Below are positions 32,424 through 43,884 of a DNA stretch of 64,000 bases, in pieces. Location of the stretch: the NCBI GenBank assembly GCA_011033025.1, contig WFMF01000077.1, positions 372,001 through 436,000 of the forward strand, in the 5' to 3' direction. Below the pieces are notes generated by a model. The model saw nothing but the letters and a program-made list of their open reading frames with translations, was not told where the DNA came from and made no database searches. Made by a program: the position numbers and the translations under genes. Every line of letters begins with the position of its first letter. The first letter of the stretch is position 1. This stretch comes from Beroe forskalii. Taxonomy: Eukaryota > Ctenophora > Nuda > Beroida > Beroidae.

Positions 32424-32938
32424 CTACTTGACGGTGACCTGAGCACTTGGCACCGACACATATTCCTCCCCCTCAGAGGTGACAATACAGATCCACTCCC
32501 CAGTGGCACTGCTGGGGGTGCTCTTCTTGGAGCCCAGGGTTAGGTTCCAGCTCTGCTTCTTAAACGCTGCTTTCTTGCAGTACTTCCTCTCTCCTGCCTC
32601 CAGCTTGCAGATCTCCACGGAGTCAAAGGAACTCTTCTTGCCCTTCTTACCGTTCTCGAACTCGGCATCGAACTTAACTGTGCACTTGTCTTTGACTTTG
32701 CAGGCAAGTTTTTCTTTTTTAGCCTTCACAATGACAGCATACTTCAGTTCTTCATCCTCGTCTTTTTCGTCATCTTTTTTCTTATCTTTATCATCTTCTT
32801 TATCATCTTCTTTATCTTCTTCTTTGTCATTCTCTTCTTCTTCTTTCTTTTCCTCTTCTTCCTCTTTCTGCTTCTCCTCTTCCTCCTTTTGATCGTTTTC
32901 TTCTTTTTCCTTAGAATCTCCATCTGTCTCTTCATTTC
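32424..32938 (-). CDS. Secreted PAN-like repeat protein, exon 5 (acidic linker and C-terminal domain)
   Basis: The terminal exon has acceptor ACATTTCAG at 32939-32940 and stop TAG at 32424-32426. It starts NEETDGDSKEKEEND and continues about 60 residues almost entirely Glu, Lys and Asp. A compact C-terminal domain of about 100 residues follows, beginning YAVIVKAKKEKLACKVKDKC and ending SVPSAQVTVK. That domain has five cysteines and an alternating beta-strand character suggestive of an immunoglobulin-like fold, which is inference. Phase 1 entry matches the other exons of the gene. Confidence 0.75.
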
Positions 32939-33002
32939 CTGAAATGTGCTGTCTTGATGAATCAGATTCAGTTTAAATGATAGCGCAAGTAAAGAGTTGT
33001 TA

Positions 33003-33161
33003 CAGAGGTGTCGCCAAATCTGAGATTTCCAAAAAAATGCCATTTGACGTGCGTGATACTGATTTAACAGCATATTTAACAGTATATTCCCGTACGTATA
33101 TGGCGCTGCGCGATCGTAAATTTCAGAATGATTCTTATTTTTCGAGGTGGCGACACCTCTG
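33003..33161. mobile_element. 159-bp mariner-like MITE with TA target
   Basis: The ends CAGAGGTGTCGCCA and its reverse complement are perfect, flanked by TA on both sides (33001-33002, 33162-33163). It lies in intron 4 of the secreted-protein gene. No coding capacity. Confidence 0.85.
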
Positions 33162-33293
33162 TAAGAATGTTCAAAGACTGTAGTGACTTGATGAGTTACA
33201 TAAATTGTGATAGAGTAGTATCCTATTTTCTCTTGAAGATATCAAATGATAAGTAATACAATCTAACTGCAATAAGGAACTGCAATAAGGAAC

Positions 33294-33590
33294 TTCTACA
33301 CTTTCCATCAACGTACGCATTCTTGCCACAGAGTCTGTGCCTATCCAACCTTGCGGTGGTGGTCTCGGAGTAGACCTTCTGGTAGCACAAGTACCCGAAC
33401 TGGTACGTGTCCCCCGTGTAATAATCCACTCCGGTGCAGGTAGCATCACCGGCACACTGGGCAAGGACCTCAGCTTCCGATGCGAATATCGCGTCACTGG
33501 ACTCAGAGACCGGACAGAAAACGTTGTCGTAGCAGGTGTACTCAACACCTCCAGTCTCCTCGTTACCATCACCTCCATCTCCATCAGCTC
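33294..33590 (-). CDS. Secreted PAN-like repeat protein, exon 4 (third cysteine repeat)
   Basis: Phase-1 exon with acceptor CACCTCTCAG. It begins ADGDGGDGNEETGGVEYTCY and carries the third repeat: DAIFASEAEVLAQCAGDATC, then TGVDYY, FGYLCYQKVY and RLCGKNAYVDG. The donor is uncertain. Only A|GTTCCT at 33294 preserves phase 1 to the last exon; a stronger-looking AA|GTGTAG at 33302 would put the last exon out of frame. A TA-flanked MITE lies in the downstream intron. Confidence 0.7.
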
Positions 33591-33727
33591 CTGAGAGGTG
33601 GTGCTCGGGTTAAAGGGATCCTCCATGACTCAAGTCATTGTAATCAACTGAATGACTCAAGAGGTGAGATCAACTTGTTATTCTCTGCTCATCATATTAT
33701 TATTTTTAACCTGTTCACATAACCTAC

Positions 33728-34015
33728 CAGTGTTAGCATCCACGTAGGCAGTCTTTCCGCACAACAGATACATGTTCTCATCCAGCTTGCCCTGGTTCAC
33801 TATGGGGTAGGAGGGCGAGTAACACATTACGCCCCAGCTCAAAGTAGCGTCGTAGTGGATGTACTCGTATCCCGTACACTTGGGGTTGGCGCCGCACATG
33901 GCAATGATCTCATCTTCTGGCTGGTGGATAGCTTCACTTCCTTGACCACCCGGACACCAGTGTCCGTAGAAACACTTGTATTGGTTGGGAGCATTGGGAG
34001 CGGGCTTCACACCTT
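33728..34015 (-). CDS. Secreted PAN-like repeat protein, exon 3 (second cysteine repeat)
   Basis: Phase-1 exon, acceptor TTTTCCAG, donor G|GTAGGT. It encodes GVKPAPNAPNQYKCFYGHWC, then QPEDEIIAMCGANPKCTGYEY and YLLCGKTAYVDANTG. The cysteine order (CF, WC, MC, CTGY, MC/LC, LCGK) is the same as in the other two repeats. Confidence 0.82.
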
Positions 34016-34118
34016 CTGGAAAACGAGCTATCAGTGTAATTATCTGGGTGTCTTAATAAATGGGTTATAAAAATAATCTAACACTTTGTCAAGCTCCAAC
34101 CTATCGCGAAGCACGATC

Positions 34119-34357
34119 GGCCAGGTAGCGCAGTGGTTAAGGCATCGTACTTTAAATCGAGAGGTTGGTGATTCCCGGCCGAATAAGAGAAGAAGATTCC
34201 CGGCTGTGCCTATTATGGTAAGGGTGAGAATTCTCACCTATTCCTAAGCAGCCACACGGTTCACTCAGCCGAGCGTACAGGAAGCTGTGCGGGAGGGTTA
34301 AATGACGAGCTGCCCATTGCAGCGAAGTCTCGGGCGAATAAAGTATGGATTCCACTT
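34119..34357 (+). mobile_element. tRNA-derived SINE
   Basis: The head GGCCAGGTAGCGCAGTGGTT resembles an RNA polymerase III A box, and GGTTGGTGATTCCC about 30 bp later resembles a B box, with GGCCAGG and CCGGCCG able to pair roughly. The body continues for about 170 bp unrelated to tRNA. It sits in intron 2 of the secreted-protein gene, opposite strand. Confidence 0.6.
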
Positions 34358-34475
34358 ACAGTTACTTAACCGTGACTGGCTTGATTACCTTGAATCCTTC
34401 GATTCCTGTCATTGGCTGTTACAGCTCTTGGAATAGAAGTGAAACCTGCAAAAAAACGCATTAAATAACCATCAC

Positions 34476-34742
34476 CTGCGTTAAGGAACTGTGTTTTTCC
34501 ACACAAGGTGTACTCGTTAGGGTCCAGCAAGCCTTGTTCGGGAGGGTAGGATGTTATACGGCACAGGTAGCCGAAATGGGAATTTGATGCGTCAAAGTCG
34601 ATGTAGTTATATCCAGTACAGGTGGGATCGTTGCTGCACATGGCCATAACTTCGTCTTCGGGTTGAAAAATAGCGTCACCTTCACCGAGACTCGGACACC
34701 AGTTACCCGGGAAACACTGGTACTCATTGGCAAGCGTTTGTC
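34476..34742 (-). CDS. Secreted PAN-like repeat protein, exon 2 (first cysteine repeat)
   Basis: Phase-1 exon, acceptor CTTCCTAG, donor G|GTGATG. It encodes QTLANEYQCFPGNWCPSLGE, then FQPEDEVMAMCSNDPTCTGY and YTLCGKTQFLNA. Six conserved cysteines per repeat and the MC..DP.CTGY core recall PAN/apple-type modules, whose central core has a similar C...C.G/A pattern. I do not know a named family with this exact signature. Confidence 0.82.
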
Positions 34743-34937
34743 CTAGGAAGATATTACTTTTATCATTCTCAGGCGGAATCAATTCAAAAAATTCTAACAG
34801 TGAAAAAATTCTAGTACTAGAAGACTCTTACTTCTTAATAACTCTGCACTTTTTCTACCACCTAACATAAATTGCAGCACTTCAATTCTATTTTCTAGGA
34901 TTCATATGCTTATGCAGAGTTTACTAAAGAGACTGAC

Positions 34938-34968
34938 CTGCAAAGAGGACGAGAAGCAGCTGGATCAT
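34938..34968 (-). CDS. Secreted PAN-like repeat protein, exon 1 (signal peptide)
   Basis: ATG at 34966-34968, coding MIQLLLVLFA plus one base, donor G|GTCAGT. The hydrophobic run joins in phase to exon 2, giving MIQLLLVLFAGQTLANEYQC, a short signal peptide. The gene model totals about 365 residues: signal, three cysteine repeats, acidic Lys/Glu linker, C-terminal beta-type domain. The whole gene lies within a 13-kb CERT intron on the same strand. Confidence 0.75.
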
Positions 34969-35207
34969 CTTTTAAATTGAAAGATTAATGTGTTAGTTGA
35001 GATTTAAATCTACAGCTACAAATAGAACTGAAAGTGAACGCACCATACTATTGATGCAATATTAAAAGCAAGCGGCATAGTGCCGTAAAATCACTAAGGT
35101 GTCTTGACATTTTGAGGTGCGGCGTATAACGCTGCACCTGAGAACTTTTTTTGCGGCACGTCACATCGCACAAAGTACTTTCAATGCAATGCAAGTACCC
35201 AAGCGCG

Positions 35208-35800
35208 GCGGCGTTACTGTGCACAACATGAATCAGTTTCGGACCGAAAGTGCTGCGCGCAAATTTTGACCAGTTCACTCATAAAACTATTTGTGAATGT
35301 CCAATCGATACCAAAATTTGCATGGATACAGTTTGTGACATAAGACAGCGTCTGTGAAAATTTGAAGCATTTTCATCCGAAAATGAAGATAAATCATAAC
35401 CTGATACATTACAATCACGAAAAATCACAAAAGCCGAAACAGGAAATCGATGCTGAACCTTTCAGGCAAATCAAATTACGAAAATGAAACATCTCCTCAC
35501 AGTCCATCTGGGATGAGATTGAACGAAAACGAAGAAGATATTGCAAAATTAAAGTCAGTTTCGGACCGAAACTGGCAGTTTCGGTCCGAAATTGGCTATA
35601 AAATTCTGTTATAGCTGAGTCATTTTTGGATGAAAATGCTTCAAATTTTCACAGACGCTGTTTTTTGCCATAAACTTTCTCCATACAAATTTTGGTATCG
35701 ATTGGACTTTCACAAATGGTTTTATGAGTGAAATGGTCAAAAATTGCGCGCAGCACTTTCGGTCCGAAACTGATTCATGTTGTGCGCAGTAATACGAGAC
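35208..35800. repeat. Foldback repeat with GTTTCGGACCGAAAC palindromes
   Basis: Arms of about 180 bp (35208-35395 and 35622-35800) are imperfect reverse complements. Both include CAACATGAATCAGTTTCGG, and the spacer has two further GTTTCGGACCGAAAC-type palindromes. Located just upstream of the secreted-protein gene; end definition and TSD are not clear. Confidence 0.7.
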
Positions 35801-35829
35801 ACTACAAGGAGAAACTGTAAAACTCAATG

Positions 35830-37590
35830 ATTATTGATTCAGCTGAAAAATGAAAAAAAGACGCCAAATCTTAGGAACAAATTCTAGGAACAAGAACAAC
35901 TCAATGTGAAGTCGAGCTGGTTTTGGGGACACGAATGTGCCGGGGTACGCCTAATCGCGGTTCTGTTCATCTCCGTTTGAAGCAATCATCAAACTAACTT
36001 AAACCTGGCATCACGAAGTGGCGTGGATTTAGACCATTGTTTGAACATTGCTTGAGAAGGCAATCACAAAACAGCACACCTTATGATCACCTTTAAGGTC
36101 AACACGATGGTTGCGGTGCTAAATGCAAATTCCTTGAAATGCAAATTCCTTGAAATTGCCTCTATAATACACAGAAGAGAGGAAACGATCTCTTATGTTG
36201 GTTATCTAATAAATTGAATGGAGAGGGAGGAACAGCTTAAGCTAAATAGTCCGAATGGAGGAATATATAATAGCTAAACATATAAACTGATAGGGGAGGA
36301 GGGACAGCTAGACAGCTAGGAAGATTAATCTAAATAGTCTGAAATGCGGACAATATAGCTAAATCAAAATTCAGCTATTTTGACCTGTTTAGTTATAAAG
36401 TCCGCCTACCATAATACTCGAATAAGATGAGTTTTATCAATTAGTGACTATGATAAAAAGAGTGAAGCGTTCTCAGTAATTTTGGAGAATTGTAATACCT
36501 GAATAAGTTCTGATGAATGTATCAATTCATGATAGGACCAGTAACAACTAATAGAATAAAAGTTTCTCATAGAGTTAAAGCATCATTATCCTTTTTCAGC
36601 AAAAAGTGCAGATTTTCAAATTGAACGCCTGGTCGATTCTCTAAATTCCCGCCCTGGCCAGGGCGGTAACCCCCCGCGGTAATAAAAGAGACTGGCCAGG
36701 GTATATATGAGAGAAACGAGTGTCACAGGGTGATCTAATATTATAATAATATTATAATATCATGATAATTGGGAGCGAACTTGGAAAGCCGAGATGTCAA
36801 GAACGGGAAATGGTAGAGCCATGATCGAGGTCAGGTTTTGTTGATCTAAGATAGGAAAATGTTATAGGCTATAAGAGAAGTTCTGGTGACGTCATTATCA
36901 CGTCACTATGACGTCATCAACTTAGCGAAATTTTATTTCTTTTTAGGTCATCTTTGTGCGCATTTTTCACCAAGAAGGAATGGAGATAGCTCAAAAATGT
37001 TGAAAAATCGTAGTTGGAAATTTAAAGAGCTTTCAGAAAATCATACGGATCATCGGGCTATCTCGATTTTTCATCGAGATATACGCGATTTTCTAAGGTA
37101 CGGTGAAAAATCGATTTCAAATTATAGGTCAAAACTGAAACGAGTGAGATGTACCAAGTATCTTGAGATGAGACCGGTCAAAGTATGTTCTACTAAGGCG
37201 GAATTGTTTAATAGGCTATATGGGAAATTGGTTTGAGCCTATTTTGGTGCTGTGATGACGTCATCAAAATCGCGTAAAACCACTAAAATAACGTATTTTG
37301 CGATAAAACGCTATTTTGCACTACTTTGAACATCTCTAACTCAGAGAGTTTTCATCGGATAATGTTTTACGTCGATATTTTGCTTTTAGACCTCGAGATT
37401 TAGCTATAAAAATAGTTTCAAGGTGATCGGTCGAAAAATGTCGTCATGTGAAGCCTCTAAAAATTGAGATGCAAAATGGTTGAAATTGCGTTTATGACGA
37501 AAAATTGTACTGTAGTTCAATTCTGTGATACGATAGTGAACTGATAATGGTTTCTCCATGTCTCGCAGTGACTAGGGATGGAAATATACG
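35830..37590. other. CERT intron, no gene recognised
   Basis: AT-rich. The palindrome CCGCCCTGGCCAGGGCGG is near 36650, repeated inverted at about 45177. A 116-codon plus-strand frame at 36886-37236 lies in sequence with no recognised family. Confidence 0.45.
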
Positions 37591-37597
37591 ATGGAAT

Positions 37598-38230
37598 AGT
37601 GAAGCACGTGAGTTCACGCGTACGTTTTGTAGAAATTAGGGATTTTGAAGAAATTGATATTTACACGGGATTTTCGACATGATCACGTTGAAATGAGTTT
37701 AAATGCGAATAATGCATGTAAAATTAGATCTGGGTGCTATATTTCAGCACGTGAGTACACACGGCCGTTTTGTAGAAATTAGGGGATTTGAAGAAATTGA
37801 TATTTACACGGTATTTTCGACTTGATTACGTTGAAATGAGTTTCAATACGACTAATGCACATGAAATAAGATGCATGTGCTATTCTTCAGCACGTGAGTA
37901 CACACGGACGTTTTGTAGAAATTAGAGGATTTAAAGAAATTGATGTTTACACGGGATTTTCGACTTGATTATATTGAAATGAGTTCAAATACAAATAATG
38001 CACGTGAAATTAGATCTGGTTGCCATTTTTCAGCACGTGAGTACACACGGACGTTTTGTAGAAATTAGGGGATTTGAAGAAATTGATATTTACATGGGAT
38101 TTTCGACTTGGTTACGTTGAAATGAGTTCAAATACGACTTATGTACGTGAAATAAGATCTGGTTGCTATATTTAAGCACGTGAGTTCGCGTGGACGATTT
38201 GTAGAAATTAAGAAATATATCAATTCTAGT
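37598..38230. repeat. Tandem repeat, about 144-bp unit
   Basis: About 4.3 units, each with AGCACGTGAGTACACACGGA then TTTTGTAGAAATTAGG and TTTTCGACTTGATTACGTTG. Confidence 0.9.
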
Positions 38231-38255
38231 AATTCCAAGTTAGAATAACGTAGTT

Positions 38256-38358
38256 TTGGACTCAGTTAGGGTGAGTTACGTGGGTTCAGACTACGTGAGG
38301 GCAAGTAACGTGGGTCCAAACTGCCTTTGGGCAAGTAGCATGGGTTCAAACTACATAC
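38256..38358. repeat. Short tandem repeat, about 34-bp unit
   Basis: Three degenerate units with ACGTGGGTTCAGACTACGTG. Confidence 0.65.
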
Positions 38359-38369
38359 ATCTGTCCATC

Positions 38370-38513
38370 ACCACCAAAAACCGTTGGACGGTTGGTCTAG
38401 TAATCCCCCGCGGGTTTGGATGTGACAACGGAACCTGAAAAGAGACAAAATGGGCTGATCACATCCAAACCAGCGGGGGGTTACTAGACCAACCGTCCAA
38501 CGGTTTTGGTGGT
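38370..38513. mobile_element. Hairpin MITE
   Basis: A 144-bp element with arms of about 57 bp almost perfectly inverted. It starts ACCACCAAAA and continues CCGTTGGACGGTTGGTCTAG; each end has GGTTTGGATGTGA toward the centre. The TSD is not clear. Confidence 0.75.
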
Positions 38514-38591
38514 ATAATAAGAGACGGCGCCATTTAAGGGTTACACTCAGCCACCGACTGTCACTTTTCCAAACAAGTAATAAGCCCTTCC

Positions 38592-38824
38592 ACAGAGCCC
38601 GAAAGTTGCTGTAAATTGGTTGGAGTGACCGAATACGATTTCAACACTTATTATTATCTACATACGTCAGTACGGAAGTGCAAGCAAAAAAATGAAGCAA
38701 AAAGGAAGCAAAATGAGGATCTTCCTAAGAAGATCCTCTTACGCGTCCATTGGTCGGAAGCAACACGTCGAAAGAGGTTAAATAAGACCGGCAGTTTGTT
38801 TGTTGAGTGCTTCTCATCTCATAG
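38592..38824 (+). other. Possible plus-strand exon, unassigned
   Basis: An open frame preceded by a CTTCCACAG acceptor-like site and ending at ATAG|GTAAGG, a good donor. It begins SPESCCKLVGVTEYDF, ends GSLFVECFSSHR and is basic in the middle. The spacing of CC and C..H at the end faintly recalls THAP-type zinc fingers, but key positions do not match well. It would be antisense to the CERT intron. Confidence 0.25.
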
Positions 38825-38991
38825 GTAAGGGCTACGACAAAACAACTAAAAAGTCACTGATCTTAGTTTCTGGTTCTTTCTAGTCATCCCTTTCGATTAA
38901 CTGCATTCGGGTTGTTGCTTTCGACCGATGAACACAAAGTTAAGTTCTCACACGTTAAATTCTTCATCATAACTTTCCACTTTCCACTTAC

Positions 38992-39075
38992 CTGGGTGCT
39001 GTTTTCAATAAGTTCGCTGTTTTCTCGATTCGTAGCCTGGTATAATATCTCCAGATTTCTGTACTTTTCTCGCTC
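38992..39075 (-). CDS. CERT1: CERT coiled-coil exon (third visible)
   Basis: A 28-codon phase-0 exon with acceptor TTTTAG and donor CAG|GTAAGT. It encodes EREKYRNLEILYQATNREN and then SELIENSTQ. It aligns with the Glu/Lys-rich coiled segment of vertebrate CERT that precedes the FFAT motif ([20 protein letters not shown]). It joins to the FFAT exon at 25902-25991. Confidence 0.78.
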
Positions 39076-39537
39076 CTAAAACAAAAACGTGTCATTTTCT
39101 CGGCGATTTTAGCGGCTCAAATACAGTCTTAATATTCAAAACTGATTGGAATTCAATACCCGAAGTCTGATTTGACTGTCACCATGCGCAGCAATGACAC
39201 CATCTGTGGTACAAGCGAAAGTCGCGCGCGCAACTAATGCTGACAGAATAAATTATACTTTTTACAATAAACTCTCAATGTGCGCAACGCAAACAAAAGA
39301 AACTTTTTGGTACATTTGTCAAAATTGTCCCAAATAAACAGGCGCTTAAATTTTACGGCATAAAATGAACCTGCATGATACAATCATACAATGGGAATGT
39401 GCTTGGAGTAAATGTGGGGTGATTGTTTCTGATACAAAATATGTCAGCGATCAAGGAAAACAACCCGCAGATTTCACGGATCATTCCATGAAATTATCGG
39501 GTATTTGACATAGTTTACACACGTACACATAGCTCAC

Positions 39538-39665
39538 CGCTGCGAGTTTGTCGTGTAGGAAGTGTTCTCTGTCCTGCATCATGTCAATACAGTTAGCTGT
39601 AGTAGCTACTATGCCAGTAACCGTAGCTTGGACTGTCGCTAGTTGCTGACCTAGTTGCTGGTCTT
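39538..39665 (-). CDS. CERT1: CERT middle-region exon (second visible)
   Basis: A 128-nt exon with acceptor CAATTCATCAG, phase 1 in and phase 0 out, donor G|GTGAGC. It encodes DQQLGQQLATVQATVTGIVA and then TTANCIDMMQDREHFLHDKL. It aligns with vertebrate CERT FKATTAGILATLSHCIELM followed by VKREDSWQKRLDK. This segment is strongly diagnostic for CERT and, with the START and FFAT exons, makes the assignment firm. Confidence 0.85.
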
Positions 39666-39915
39666 CTGATGAATTGGGGGATAACACCAGTCTATTATAG
39701 CCCACAGGTAAGGCAATTGATAAGTAAATATGGCGGATTTTGTAATGAAATGGTAACTTTCACCCAGTCAAATCAATTTAGGAAATACGGCAGGAAATAG
39801 GGAATTTCGCGATAGGTTTACAACGATTACATTGTGCAAACAAGTATTCAGCGTAAATACGAAAAGGACCAGTTACATAAAATTTCTCTATTTGAGAAGA
39901 AAATTCAACGTTTAC

Positions 39916-40012
39916 CTCCAACAAGCTTGGATCTGATGTCAGCTAGTTGACGAGACAGGCTGTCTTTGAAGCTTTCCAACTCTTCCAGCTTGATGTTCAA
40001 ATCTGACACGGT
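39916..40012 (-). CDS. CERT1: CERT coiled-coil exon (first visible)
   Basis: A 97-nt exon, phase 0 in and phase 1 out, acceptor TTTTCAG, donor G|GTAAAC. It encodes TVSDLNIKLEELESFKDSLS then RQLADIRSKLVG. It aligns with vertebrate CERT [20 protein letters not shown]. The PH-domain exons that should precede it are not visible between here and 48 kb. Confidence 0.78.
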
Positions 40013-41815
40013 CTGAAAAGGGAGAATATTGCTTTCTATCGGCTTTATCCTTGGTAGGTAGCTAAAGAGTGCAAGTACACAAAATCAAATGCATATACAA
40101 AGGTGAAAAGGAACAGAATGTTCCTGCCTCAGGTGGCGGGTATAGGAAACAATACCTCAAGCCTCCAAGATGCTGATTTGGGATAATGTCTCGTTGTCGC
40201 AAGAAAACCCGTGGATTAGGATTTTTAGGATTGAGAACATGGATTTGACAGATGGTATCAAAGTGTGAACAGAACTCCTTGAACTTTTAAGTATAATCGA
40301 GTAATTTTGTAGGGGTCAGCTTTTTTATCATGATATTTTTTAACCACCAATTTTAACCATAAACGACATCAATTAGAAATTACTATTCGAATACTTCGAA
40401 CTTTGAACTTTTTAATAAAAGGGTGATAAGTCAGAACAATTTTTGATAAAAAATCTTGGCTGCAAGATTGAAGTCAAGTTGATATAATAAGAACGTTGTT
40501 CAGTCATCATAATGTACATTGTACAATGTACACTCAGTTCAATTACATTCAAATTAATACATCCGCTGAACAATGTAAGCAATGAGGGTCTACAAAAGTT
40601 TATGGATCTTTATTATTATGCAGCAATTGCATCATACAAAGAGTACCTAAATTTCGTAGTATTCGATGACCTCATCATGATAGTAGTGCAATTGCAATTT
40701 GCAGTAATTGTAAATATTAAAGGAGCTGATGGGGACTTAGATTGTGATGGAAGATTGAGTAGTGAAATTTTTATCTTATTGTAAATCGAAGATAAATTTC
40801 AACTACTGTAATGTTGATTGATATTTTGGGCGAAATCGGGCGAGATCTTAAATTACAATTGGATATTCATTTGTCATTATTTAGGTTTGAATTTTCAAGG
40901 AACTAAAGAATACAAAAACGTATCAGCATGAAATTAAAAATGAAATAATTACGTAAAATGAAATGATTACGTAAAGCGAATTCCTGTAACAGAGTACACG
41001 ATAACATTATTGCAATCAATTTTGCAACTACGTTTTACTCCATATTACCATTGACATTACTGAGCTTCTTCGTTCGCGCACCACGGCTTTGGTGCTCAGT
41101 ACAGATCCGGGCTTTTTGTGGCGTTTACTCAGCCGTTTCTTGAGGTACTTCTGAACTGCGCTCTGAGTCATAACTGGTCTTCCTATATATCGTCTGTCAT
41201 TGTTGAGATTGCAAGGACGATAGAAAACAATTCAAATCTTCAAATGAAGTATTTTTGGATACGTTTGAAAGTTGTAAATGTCGTTCAACGTTTTATTTGT
41301 AAGGACTCAATTATTACAGAAATAGCGAGATATAGATAGAAAAGACTAAGAGGACCAAAAATAGAGTTTTAGTTTGCGAGAAATAGGCAAAAACGAACCA
41401 TCAGTTTGAAAATTCATTTCATGATAACAAACCCACCAATCATTTTAAACTGTCACAAATAAATCTGAAACTTGAATTGCAGCATGCACCAGAAAAGAAA
41501 TTGTCGGATACAAAACGAAGCACAGTGTTGCACGTTAACCTAGGGAACTTTTGCCAACGAATAAAGAATGTCGGATACCTATGCTGTATACATATTACGA
41601 TCAAAGTACCTTCAACGATCTAGCAACTGACATTATTTTACGATTCCCAAGAAAATATTTTGATGTAGGTAATACAGTGAGTGATGACAAATATATAAGA
41701 AGAAGATCGGGTTAAAACCTCGCCAGTGCAAGTTAAAAAGACGACTTCAGTTTAAATACATCTGTTCAGAGATGACAATAAAATGTATTATTATACTTAC
41801 TAATTATAGACTTGA
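40013..41815. other. No gene recognised
   Basis: AT-rich. I looked for CERT PH-domain exons on the minus strand and saw none. Short plus-strand frames (40512-40784, 41118-41339) have no recognisable family. Confidence 0.45.
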
Positions 41816-41816
41816 A

Positions 41817-42775
41817 ATTATAGACTTGAAAGAAGTTCATTTTAGGCCAAAAACGGGATTTTTAAGAGGCGGTAAATCGTGAAAATGGCCGAAATTCAAA
41901 ATTCTGAAACCAGCATTTTCTTAGTTGGATCAAACTGTACTGACCTGCAAAATTTCATGAGTTAACTAGTAAGTTTAGTAGGAGGACCCCCCCCCCCGGA
42001 GATGCTGATCAAAATTCAGAAAATACTCTGACACAATAGGACTTGGGGAAAACTCTGTGTATAAATGCATCATTATTTGGTTCTAGTACACTCTCTGGAA
42101 GGCAGTCACATGGGAAAAGCAGTTTTCAGCCTTATTTTTGGTCCTTGTGGACAATTATAGACAAAGAAGTTCATTTAGGCCAAAAATGGGTTTTTAAGAG
42201 GCTGTAAATCGTGAAAATGGCCGAAATTCAAAATTCTGAAACAGCATTTTCTTAGTTGGATCAAACTGTACTGACCTGCAAAATTTCATGAGTTAACTAG
42301 TAAGTTTAGTAGGAGGACCCCCCCCGAGATACTGATCAAAATTCAGAAAATACTCTGACACATTGGACTTGGGAAAACTCTGTGTATAAATGCATCATTA
42401 TTTGGTTCTAGTACACTCTCTGGAAGGCAGTCACATGGGAAAAAGCAGTTTTCAGCCTTATTTTTGGTCTTGGACAATTATAGACAAAGAAGTCCATTTT
42501 AGGCCAAAAATGGGATTTTAAGAGGCTGTAAATCGTGAAAATGGCCGAAATTCAAAATTCTGAAAGCAGCATTTTCTTAGTTGGATCAAAGTGTACTGAC
42601 CTGCAAAACTTCATGAGTTAACTAGTAAGTTTAGTAGGACACCCCCCCCTCCCCCCCGAGATACCGATCAAAATTCAGAAAATACTCTGACACAATTGGA
42701 CTTGGGGAAAACTCTGTGTATAAATGCATCATTATTTGGTTCTAGTACACTCTCTGAAAGGACAGTCACATAAAA
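41817..42775. repeat. Tandem repeat, about 330-bp unit, three copies
   Basis: Three near-identical units start near 41817, 42158 and 42480, each with AGTTCATTTTAGGCC, CAAACTGTACTGACCTGC, a C run and GGTTCTAGTACACTCTC. They differ mainly in homopolymer lengths. Confidence 0.9.
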
Positions 42776-43880
42776 GATCCTTTCCAAAAAATAAATTTTA
42801 AAAGGGAGGTTAGGGAAAATTTTGGTTAAAAAATTTATTTTTTTTTGAAATTTTTTAAATGGGGGCCAGTTAAGTAAGGAAAAAGGGTTTGGAGAAACCC
42901 AATATTTTTTGGGGGAGACTTTTATTTTAAGTTTTATATTTATGGAGTTGACTCGAGGAAAAAACTTTTTTTACGAGTTATACCCCCGCAAAATTTAAAA
43001 GCGGCCCCTTTTAACCCCGGCCTCAAAATTTAAAAAATATAGGGGTTTCAAACCAAAAAAATAGTTAAAATTTCAAAACCTAAAATCCTCTTCCCCCTTT
43101 TCCTTTCTTTTTAAAAATTCCTAAATGCCCAAAACCAGATACGACCCATTTTTGAAAACCCCCCTTTTTGTTGCATACCCCTTTTAAATTTAATGGTCAT
43201 TTTAACCAAAAGTACCTGGTTCTTGTGTCATAACGGTGTCAAAAGTTAACCCTTAGGCACAGAAACCTTTTTTTTAATGACTTTATTCAACTCTTTCAAC
43301 AGTAAACAAAATTTTAAAGTCACTTTTTAAGACACAAAAATGCTTAATTCTCTGTTTGGCACAGTTTCCTTTTTTGCGACAAAAAAAAGCAACCCCAAAT
43401 AACGCGGGAAACCTTTTACGACCAATAACACGACAAGTCACGGAAAAAGGCCAGCCCAAAACCACTACACCCGGGTTCCGCAGGGAAAAGTAACGAAATC
43501 GACGGGTAAAAACCCCTTGTCAGCAATTTGAGTTCCTATGAAACGTTTCGGGTGCGAGGGGAAAATATCATATTCTACAACGACGTAAAGTTTTTCCCCG
43601 GCTTTTTCCGGGCATAAAGGGCATGACAGCGGATTTGGATGGGGGCTGGTTAACCCAACCCCGAAACCGAATACGGTTAACGGGTTTTGCCAACCGGAAA
43701 CCAAAGAAAAATTTTGATCTCCAAATTCGGGTTTTGGGTTATTTTAACAATCAGATTGGGTTTTAACAGACGGTTAACAGAACTATAGAACAGAAATAAT
43801 ATCAGTTGGCTGGGCGACGGGCGTTTTCAGCCAACCGAAATTTAACCGGGAATTATTGAGATATGGTTTAACCGGTCGTT
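42776..43880. other. Low-complexity, homopolymer-inflated stretch
   Basis: The sequence changes abruptly after the third 330-bp unit. Runs of A, T, C and G of 4-8 bp are strongly over-represented (for example GGGGGCC, CCCCGG, AAAATTTT blocks). No motif, ORF or repeat unit is convincing. It may be a poorly polished assembly segment. Confidence 0.5.
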
Positions 43881-43884
43881 TGCT

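Noticed and set aside
32479..32892. Plus-strand serine-rich frame of 137 codons
   Set aside because: Antisense of the Glu/Lys-rich exon of the secreted-protein gene.
34119..34190. Functional tRNA gene
   Set aside because: A and B boxes are present but the cloverleaf does not close and the sequence continues as a repeat body, so SINE fits better.
36886..37236. 116-codon plus-strand frame as a gene
   Set aside because: No family resemblance, AT-rich repeat-like neighbourhood, and no splice or start context that supports it.
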